Part shown: in pieces, positions 60,796 to 64,000 of the stretch
Layout: the number at the start of each line of letters is the position of its first letter
How positions within the stretch are numbered: position 1 is the stretch's first letter
Assembly: GCA_963805495.1 (NCBI GenBank)
Contig: CAWDUQ010000004.1
Location: forward strand, 372,001-436,000
Origin: DAHUXD01 sp963805495
GTDB taxonomy: Bacteria > Acidobacteriota > Thermoanaerobaculia > UBA5066 > Gp7-AA6
DNA length: 64,000 bases
Direction: 5' to 3'
Made by a program: the position numbers and the translations under genes
The notes under the pieces: generated by a model
What the model was told of the DNA's origin: nothing
Seen by the model: the letters and a program-made list of their open reading frames with translations, nothing else
Database searches by the model: none

Positions 60796-63518
60796 GATGG
60801 GGAACCCTGGGGCACGCGGGGCAGGTCGACGCGGGCCTCGGCGCCGCCGCCGTCCCGCTCCCCGAGCGCGATCTCGCCCCCGTGCCGCCGGACGATGTCC
60901 CTCGAGATCGCGAGCCCGAGCCCCGTGCCGCCGGACTTCTTGGTCGTGTAGAACGGCTGGAAGATCCGGTCGGGCGGGACCGCCACACCCGGCCCCCGGT
61001 CGGCGACGACGACGCGGATCGTCTCGCCCCGGGACTCGAGCCGGCAGGTGACCGTGCCGCCCTCGGGCGACGCGTCCCGGGCGTTGGTCAGGAGGTTGAC
61101 GAAGACCTGCTCGAGTTCGCGGGGGTCGCCGATGACGAGCGCCGGCGGGCCGTCCGCGTCGATTTCGAGCTCCAGGGTGCGTCCGGCGAAAGCGGTCTCG
61201 ACCGACTCGGCCGCGTTGGCGAGGACCAGCCGCAGGTCCGTCTTCTGCGGGGTGCGCTGGCGGGGCCGCGCGAACTCGAGGAGGTTGTTGACGAGGTGGG
61301 CCGCGCGGAAGGTCTGGCGCTCCATCTTCTTCAGGATCGAGTAGCGCGGGTCGCCGGGGGAGGTCTCGGACAGCAGCATCTGGGCGTAGGAGGAAAGGCC
61401 CGCGATCGGCGTGTTGACTTCGTGGGCCACGCCGGCCGCGAGCACACCGAGCGAGGCCAGCCGCTCGCGCTCGGCGAGCGCGCGCTCTGCGCGGATGCGG
61501 TCCGTCATGTCTTCGACGACGAGCACGCGGCGGTCGGGGGAGTCGCGGAACGCGGAGATGGAGAGTTGGAGATCGCGCTCGTCGCCGGCGGAGGTCCGCA
61601 AGCGGGTTTCGAGGCGCCACTCGTCTCCGTTCTCCGGCGGTTTGCCGAGGTCGACGCCCGGCAGGACGCTCGAAAGCGGCAGGCCGCGGAGCTCGTCCTC
61701 GCTCTTCCCGGTCAGGAGGGCGAAAGCGGGGTTCGCCGTGTGGATCCGCTCGTCCGGGTCGAGCACCGCGATGCCCGACGAGGACGAACGGATGACGCTC
61801 TCCTGGTACTCCTGCAGCGTGCGGATCTCCTCGAGGCGCTCGGCGAGCGCGCCATAGAGGCGGGCATTCTCGTAGGCGAGGCTCGCCTGGGCGAGCACCG
61901 CCGTCATCAGGGACTCGTCCTCGGAGGAGAGCGGGATGCGGCCGTCCTTGTAGCCGACGCCCAGGGCGCCGACGAGGTTTCCGCCGCAGCGCATCGCGAA
62001 GAAGGCCCGGTAGCCGAGGGCGTGGAGGCGCAGGAGGGCCGCCGGCGGCGCGGTCCCGAAGGCCGTCCCGCGCAGGCGCAGCCGGTCCTCGGTGCCGAGG
62101 GCTTCGGCCAGGGCTCCGGCGTCGGGGTCGCGTTCGGGGCCCTCGAAGAGGAAGAGCGAGCAAGGCACGACGCGGAGAGCCTCCTCCACGCGCTGGACGA
62201 TCGCCCGGACGACCTCTTCGCGCGGGCGCGGCGTCGCGAAGTCGCGGGCGATGTCGAGCAACGCCCGGCGGGCGCGGTAGGTATCGTGGTACTGGATCCT
62301 CTCGAGGACGTCGGTGATGCGCTTCTTGACGGGGACGAGCATCGAGGCCAGCACGAGCCCCGAGGCGAACGCGATGATGTTCTTGCCGGCCGAGGCCATG
62401 TCGCCGAGCGTCCGGTCGAGAAGCGAGTTCAGCAGCACGAACGTCATGCCGCCGAGCAGCACCGCTCCGGTCGTTCCGACCGCCTCCCGCACGAAGATCT
62501 CGACGTCCCAGAGGCGCCACTTGAGGATCGCGTAGGCGAAGGCGAGCGGGATGAAGACGAGCGGCACGACGGCGACACTCGACAGGAGCGGAGACTCGAG
62601 CCCGAAGGCTCGCGGCAGCACCGACAGGATCAGGAACGGCGCGAGGCCGACCGTGACCCCGAGACCGATCCAGCGCACCTGCTTGTCCGCCTCGGCGTCC
62701 TCACGGTGGCGGCGAACGAACTGGGCCACGCGCGCGAGGACGGCGGCGCCGTAAACGGCGAGATAGAGAAACCAGAACCGCGTGGTGGCCTCGAGCATGG
62801 CCGCCGAAAAGCGCGTCGGCCGCGCGGAGAGCAGCGCGATCTCCGCGAGGACGTAGGCCGCCGCCGGCAGGTAGAGGACCGGGATGACCCGCCGCTCGCG
62901 GATCGGCCGCGGAAAGACGAGGAAGAAGTGGAGGAGGAGGGCCGGCAGGAACGCCCGGTAGACGTCCTCGGCCACCCAGGCCATTTTCCAGAGCGTGTCG
63001 CGCGGGCCCGCGGGCGTCAGGACGTAAACGCCGAATGAAGCGAGGCAGAGGGCCCAGAACACCACCGCCACGCCCGTGCGCTCGCGGGCGATCGTGAAGA
63101 GACCGATGACGAGGTACAGGAACCCGACGAAGGCGAGGAACATGTAGGTGACGTCGAAGCGCACCGACGGCTCGCCGAGCGAGACGCCCCGCACTTCGCC
63201 CGCCGTGATCACGACGAGGCGGTGCGGCAGGGGCTTGCGCGCGAGCGTGCGCTCGGGGTGAGCCAGCGACGCGGCGGTCTGCCCGTCGGCGAGGATGATT
63301 CGATCGCCGGCCTTCAGGCCGGCGCGGGCGGCCGCGCTGTCGGGCTCGACGGAGCGCAGAAGCAGCGCCTCGCCCTCCCGGTCGTACGCGAAGCCGGCGT
63401 TGGTGAAACTGTCCACCTTGCGGGCGAACGAGACGAAGGCGATGCCGACCGTCACGAGCGTGACGACGGCCAGGGCGGCGAATAGAGCTCGTTTCGCCAC
63501 GCGATTCACACCGGACAA
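60792..63518 (-). CDS. PDZ-containing membrane sensor histidine kinase with GAF and PAS domains
   Basis: A 908-residue kinase. An N-terminal membrane helix is followed by an extracytoplasmic PDZ-like domain (about 40-105, RSVEPDSAAARAGLKAGDRIILADGQ), about seven further helices (to about 400), a GAF-like domain (about 420-560), a PAS domain (about 580-680), a HisKA dimerisation domain with H699 (AGVAHEVNTP) and an ATPase domain (NLLTNARDAS, DRGPGV, GGTGLGLA). A PDZ module in the sensor loop suggests it detects protein C-termini, such as misfolded envelope proteins. TTG at 63518 is the longest start; a GTG 3 codons in is also plausible. Confidence 0.9.
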   Translation of the reverse strand: MSGVNRVAKRALFAALAVVTLVTVGIAFVSFARKVDSFTNAGFAYDREGEALLLRSVEPDSAAARAGLKAGDRIILADGQTAASLAHPERTLARKPLPHRLVVITAGEVRGVSLGEPSVRFDVTYMFLAFVGFLYLVIGLFTIARERTGVAVVFWALCLASFGVYVLTPAGPRDTLWKMAWVAEDVYRAFLPALLLHFFLVFPRPIRERRVIPVLYLPAAAYVLAEIALLSARPTRFSAAMLEATTRFWFLYLAVYGAAVLARVAQFVRRHREDAEADKQVRWIGLGVTVGLAPFLILSVLPRAFGLESPLLSSVAVVPLVFIPLAFAYAILKWRLWDVEIFVREAVGTTGAVLLGGMTFVLLNSLLDRTLGDMASAGKNIIAFASGLVLASMLVPVKKRITDVLERIQYHDTYRARRALLDIARDFATPRPREEVVRAIVQRVEEALRVVPCSLFLFEGPERDPDAGALAEALGTEDRLRLRGTAFGTAPPAALLRLHALGYRAFFAMRCGGNLVGALGVGYKDGRIPLSSEDESLMTAVLAQASLAYENARLYGALAERLEEIRTLQEYQESVIRSSSSGIAVLDPDERIHTANPAFALLTGKSEDELRGLPLSSVLPGVDLGKPPENGDEWRLETRLRTSAGDERDLQLSISAFRDSPDRRVLVVEDMTDRIRAERALAERERLASLGVLAAGVAHEVNTPIAGLSSYAQMLLSETSPGDPRYSILKKMERQTFRAAHLVNNLLEFARPRQRTPQKTDLRLVLANAAESVETAFAGRTLELEIDADGPPALVIGDPRELEQVFVNLLTNARDASPEGGTVTCRLESRGETIRVVVADRGPGVAVPPDRIFQPFYTTKKSGGTGLGLAISRDIVRRHGGEIALGERDGGGAEARVDLPRVPQGSPS

Positions 63519-63837
63519 TCCAGCAATCCGAATGCCACGCAGGGGGCTCCTGGAAGCGAAGCTAAACGATTGATGGTAAAGGCCTCAGTAGTGACCCGAA
63601 GATTGGATCCCCGTTGTTAACCAAGAATTTGAATATAGTCCAAAAAAACTTTGGATGCCTGTCGCACTGACCGTATGGCGCTCGGGGAACGTGGGTTCGT
63701 CGCCGAGGTGTCCGCGCGCCCGGGAACGATCGACGCGTGTTCTCCTCCGTGGCTAGTGTGGCTGCGAACCCGAAGCGGTGGCCAACCGAAGGAGGGGCTG
63801 CCCGGGAAGAGGCATCGGGGCGCGTTCGGGTCGCCCG
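63519..63837. other. Intergenic region with AT-rich patch, 319 bases
   Basis: Lies between the histidine kinase start and the partial gene at the edge. It has an unusually AT-rich stretch (about 63590-63650) containing TCCAAA...TTTGGA, a 6-base inverted repeat that could be a terminator or an operator, and likely holds the kinase promoter. The short plus-strand frame at 63651 is Arg/Pro-rich and looks spurious. No gene recognised. Confidence 0.5.
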
Positions 63838-64000
63838 TCAGAACGAGACGGCGACGCCGCCGAGGAGCCGGTTCGCGGTCGACTTCTCGTCCTGGGGGTC
63901 CGCGACGGCCGTGCCCCTCGCCTGCTCGAAGGCGACGAGAAGCTTCCAGTCGGCGCCGAAGGGCGTCAGGCCGATGACCGACAGATCCTGCGCGACCGAG
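63838..64000 (-). CDS. Partial gene: C-terminus of a likely outer-membrane beta-barrel protein
   Basis: A 53-residue C-terminal fragment; the gene continues beyond the right edge. Alternating polar/hydrophobic strands (DWKLLVAFEQAR, NRLLGGVAVSF) and a terminal Phe are the signature of outer-membrane barrels recognised by the BAM machinery. The stop is TGA. Upstream parts, including any signal peptide, are missing. It lies upstream of the kinase, but 319 bases separate them. Confidence 0.6.
   Translation of the reverse strand, partial: SVAQDLSVIGLTPFGADWKLLVAFEQARGTAVADPQDEKSTANRLLGGVAVSF

Noticed and set aside
63651..63977. Plus-strand frame of 108 codons near the right edge
   Set aside because: Arg-rich, no motif, and overlaps a minus-strand barrel C-terminus with a clear stop.

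Overview
The window is a GC-rich, densely coding bacterial chromosome segment. It has no rRNA, prophage, CRISPR array or transposase gene that I can see. The gene content fits a Gram-negative, menaquinone-using bacterium: futalosine-pathway genes mqnA and mqnC, several Ser/Thr protein kinases including a kinase-TPR fusion, secreted proteases, an FHA-GAF-PP2C regulator, and the C-terminus of a likely outer-membrane barrel ending in Phe. Acidobacteriota (perhaps Thermoanaerobaculia-like) is my best guess. That is inference from gene style, not from a marker comparison.

Layout. Positions 1-6.8 kb hold a partial hypothetical gene, a dicarboxylate/amino-acid symporter next to a QueC-like PP-loop ATPase, two orphan small proteins and a kinase-TPR receptor. 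Positions 6.8-13.4 kb hold a tandem pair of secreted M1-like metallopeptidases, tRNA-Leu(UAG), a subtilisin and a secreted hypothetical. Positions 13.5-19.6 kb are a proteostasis cluster (tig, clpP, clpX, lon), followed by rho. Positions 21.2-30.6 kb are an arginine operon, argR-C-B-D-G-H-J, with mostly 4-base overlaps, flanked by mqnA and mqnC. Positions 30.7-34.3 kb hold a second kinase, sixA, lemA and two TPM-domain genes. Positions 34.3-37.2 kb are the classic rplU-rpmA-obgE-nadD-rsfS block, split by a repeat element. Positions 37.3-42.3 kb hold an orphan sigma-54 activator, a DksA/TraR-like protein, a BNR-like exoprotein, a holA candidate and an SDR enzyme. Positions 42.4-49.3 kb hold a very large CPBP-type membrane protein with an internal duplication, then an ABC exporter operon led by rsmI. 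Positions 49.4-53.3 kb hold a SurA-like chaperone, a CocE-type hydrolase, panE and a DUF4440-like protein. Positions 53.5-57.5 kb are a minus-strand run, rpmE, prfA, prmC, murA, HIT. Positions 57.6-64 kb are signalling: FHA-GAF-PP2C, then an NtrC-type regulator with its PDZ-containing histidine kinase.

Cross-cutting signals. (1) Many first genes of transcription units have a TAnnnT hexamer 6-10 bases before the start codon and no Shine-Dalgarno sequence, suggesting widespread leaderless transcription. (2) argR carries two ARG boxes with 20-base centre spacing that overlap its promoter and its start codon. (3) At least three families of small palindromic repeats (GGGGTCAGG elements, GGGCGGCC elements and other hairpins) sit in gaps. 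In three places they supply a stop codon or C-terminus of the neighbouring gene. (4) The QueC-like protein at 1893-3122 has a zinc site spaced exactly as in QueC but is not in a queuosine or Qat context.
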